A stretch of 64,000 bases of DNA from Sphingomonas sp. (GTDB taxonomy: Bacteria; Pseudomonadota; Alphaproteobacteria; Sphingomonadales; Sphingomonadaceae), in NCBI GenBank assembly GCA_013001055.1, contig JABDNH010000019.1, positions 1-64,000 of the forward strand, read 5' to 3'. The notes beneath the pieces were generated by a model. That model saw only the letters and a program-made list of their open reading frames with translations, had not been told where the DNA came from and did no database searches. How positions within the stretch are numbered: position 1 is the first letter of the stretch; every line of letters starts with the position of its first letter. Below, one piece after another: positions 62,299-64,000 of this stretch. A program made the translations under genes and the position numbers.

Positions 62299-64000
62299 AG
62301 TTCTCGCTCGAATGGCTGAAGCATTTCCTCGATACCGATGCATCGGTTGAGGAGATTGGCGACAAGCTCACGGCAATCGGGCTTGAGCTCGAGGGCATCG
62401 AAGACCCCGCACAACGGCTCGACGGTTTTACGGTGGCCAAGGTGCTCACCGCCGAGCCCCATCCCGATGCCGACAAGCTGCAGGTGCTAAGCGTCGACAC
62501 CGGTAGCGGCGAACCGCTCCAGGTCGTCTGCGGTGCGCCCAATGCGCGTGCCGGGATGAAGGGTGTGCTGGGCCAACCGGGCGCGGTCGTGCCATCCAAC
62601 GGCATGGAATTGCGCCAGGCCGCGATCCGCGGGGTCGAATCCAACGGCATGATGTGTTCGAGCCGCGAGCTCGAGCTCGGCGATGACCATGACGGCATCA
62701 TCGAACTGCCTGGAGACGCGCCGGTTGGCGAAAGCTTCGCCGCCTACAGCAATGCCTCGCCGGTGTTCGACGTCTTTGTGACGCCGGATCGCGCCGACTG
62801 CATGGGTGTAATGGGGATTGCCCGCGATCTGGCCGCTACCGGTATCGGCACGTTCAAGCCGGTCGAGGTGCCGAGCATCGACGGCAACGGTGCCGCCGCC
62901 ATCGACGTGCGCACCGACGATCCGGGGGGCTGCCCCGCATTTTATGCGCGCACGATACGCGGCGTGAAAAACGGCAGCTCGCCTGAATGGATGCAGCGCC
63001 GTCTGATCGCTGCAGGCCAGCGCCCGATTTCGGCGCTGGTCGATTGTACCAACTATCTGATGCTCGCCACTGGCCGCCCGAGCCACGTCTATGACCTTGC
63101 CAAGCTCAATGGCCCCATCGTGGCGCGCAAGGCCATGCCGGGCGAAAAAGTACTCGCGCTCAACGAGAAGGAATATACGCTCGACGAGACCATGACCGTG
63201 ATTGCGGACGCCGATGGCGTGCATGACATCGGCGGCATCATGGGCGGCGAGCATTCGGGCGCGACCGAGAGCACCACCGACGTGCTGCTCGAAGTCGCCT
63301 ATTTCGATCCGGACAGTATTGCCAGGACCGGCCAAAAACTGATGGTCACCAGCGACGCCCGTACCCGTTTCGAACGCGGCGTGGATCCCGAATTCCTCGA
63401 CGATGGGCTGGCGCTGCTGACCGACCTCATCGTCCAGACCTGCGGGGGCGAACCCAGCGAGGTCATCCGTGCCGGGAACCCGCCGAGCGACAGGCGAACG
63501 ATTACGTTCGATTGGGACCGCACCGCAGCACTCGGCGGTATCGATGTCCCGCGCGAACGCCAGGCGGAAATCCTGACCGCGCTCGGCTTCACCGTCGAAG
63601 GCGACGACGTCACCGTCCCAAGCTGGCGCCACGACGTCGACGGACAGGCCGATCTGGTCGAAGAAGTCGCCCGGATTGTCGGTTATGACGAAGTGCCCTC
63701 GACCCCGCTGACCCGCGAAGATGGCGTGGCCCATCCGGTCGCGACACGCGGGCAGATTGCCCAGCGCCAACTGCGCCGCACCGCCGCGGCGCGCGGGCTC
63801 AATGAAGCGATCACGTGGAGCTTCATCAGCGAAGAGCACGCGGCATTGTTCAACGGCGGCGGCCATGTCGTCGACAATCCGATCAGCGAGGACATGAAAG
63901 TCATGCGTCCGTCACTCCTGCCGGGGCTGGCCGCTGCTGCGCGTCGCAACCTCGATCGGGGTGCTGACAGCATCCGCCTGTTCGAAGTCGGCCGACGTTA
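62295..64000 (+). CDS. pheT: Phenylalanine--tRNA ligase beta subunit, truncated by the window end
   Basis: The frame starts at an ATG overlapping the pheS stop and runs off the window: about 568 residues of an expected 800. Recognisable are [21 protein letters not shown], the EMAP/OB-type tRNA-binding domain [25 protein letters not shown] with CSSRELELG, the B3/B4 editing domain ([37 protein letters not shown]) and the B5 domain. The last residues present belong to the start of the core synthetase fold ([19 protein letters not shown]). Confidence 0.96.
   Translation, partial: MKFSLEWLKHFLDTDASVEEIGDKLTAIGLELEGIEDPAQRLDGFTVAKVLTAEPHPDADKLQVLSVDTGSGEPLQVVCGAPNARAGMKGVLGQPGAVVPSNGMELRQAAIRGVESNGMMCSSRELELGDDHDGIIELPGDAPVGESFAAYSNASPVFDVFVTPDRADCMGVMGIARDLAATGIGTFKPVEVPSIDGNGAAAIDVRTDDPGGCPAFYARTIRGVKNGSSPEWMQRRLIAAGQRPISALVDCTNYLMLATGRPSHVYDLAKLNGPIVARKAMPGEKVLALNEKEYTLDETMTVIADADGVHDIGGIMGGEHSGATESTTDVLLEVAYFDPDSIARTGQKLMVTSDARTRFERGVDPEFLDDGLALLTDLIVQTCGGEPSEVIRAGNPPSDRRTITFDWDRTAALGGIDVPRERQAEILTALGFTVEGDDVTVPSWRHDVDGQADLVEEVARIVGYDEVPSTPLTREDGVAHPVATRGQIAQRQLRRTAAARGLNEAITWSFISEEHAALFNGGGHVVDNPISEDMKVMRPSLLPGLAAAARRNLDRGADSIRLFEVGRR

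Overview
The window reads as a compact, GC-rich alphaproteobacterial chromosome segment. It is most probably from the Sphingomonadales (a Sphingomonas/Sphingomicrobium-type organism). The signs are several TonB-dependent receptors, a two-domain Gly-rich cold-shock protein, a DivK-type regulator, a cytochrome bc1 chaperone (CBP3 type), COQ9, the lptC-lptA-lptB-rpoN block and a dispersed gyrB/recF/dnaN set. I found no rRNA, tRNA, CRISPR array, transposase or prophage gene. The segment is almost entirely coding, with no gap over about 220 bases. It looks like core chromosome with a few accessory modules.

Layout. 1-5.3 kb (minus): truncated amidohydrolase, retropepsin-like protease, HDAC-family deacetylase, FAD oxidoreductase, ispG. 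5.3-9.6 kb: an SDR gene, then two paralogous isoaspartyl peptidase/asparaginases flanking a minus-strand operon of an SPFH membrane protein, a ribbon-helix-helix protein with an AT-hook-like tail, a 33-residue membrane peptide and an 88-residue membrane protein. 9.6-13.5 kb: FemAB-like transferase, RidA, SDR, HAD, DUF3572, divK, rpmG. 13.7-17.7 kb: dps, an ATP-dependent DNA ligase, a small secreted protein, a GNAT protein and the cold-shock protein. 17.9-21.9 kb: RNase D, lptC, lptA, lptB, rpoN. 21.9-29.4 kb: endonuclease/phosphatase protein, a pullulanase remnant, gyrB, DUF2254 protein, recF, dnaN. 29.4-41.2 kb: a 1210-residue hybrid histidine kinase, a fasciclin lipoprotein, an Arg/Asp-rich repeat protein, an MFS/TonB-receptor/TetR uptake module, and tryptophan dioxygenase with a kynureninase-like enzyme. 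41.2-47.8 kb: bamE, the bc1 chaperone, yceD, ssb and two tandem TonB-dependent receptors. 47.8-55.4 kb: COQ9, DMT exporter, old yellow enzyme, SOUL protein, the riboflavin operon (ribD, ribE, an HTH-fused ribB, ribH) and tonB. 55.5-64 kb: gltX, two META-like lipoproteins, nadE, prs, rpmI, rplT, pheS and the start of pheT.

Genes that work together: lptCAB (lipopolysaccharide export); gyrB/recF/dnaN (replication and repair); ribDEBH (riboflavin); rpmI-rplT-pheST (translation); kynA plus a class V PLP enzyme (tryptophan catabolism); tonB with the receptors (outer-membrane uptake); MFS + TonB receptor + TetR around a perfect palindrome (a substrate-induced uptake module).

The most interesting candidates for undescribed biology are two. 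(1) The SPFH / RHH-AT-hook / micro-membrane-protein operon, whose TTGACT-17-TAAATA promoter is overlaid by alternating GATAT repeats. (2) The RibB enzyme fused to an N-terminal helix-turn-helix and to a RibA-like domain without zinc cysteines, preceded by TCACA/TGTGA dyads. This looks like an enzyme that could regulate its own operon. Also notable: a dps terminator that contains the start codon of the DNA ligase, an rpmG terminator encoded inside the divK tail, and seven convergent gene pairs that overlap by exactly four bases at a shared YTAG.
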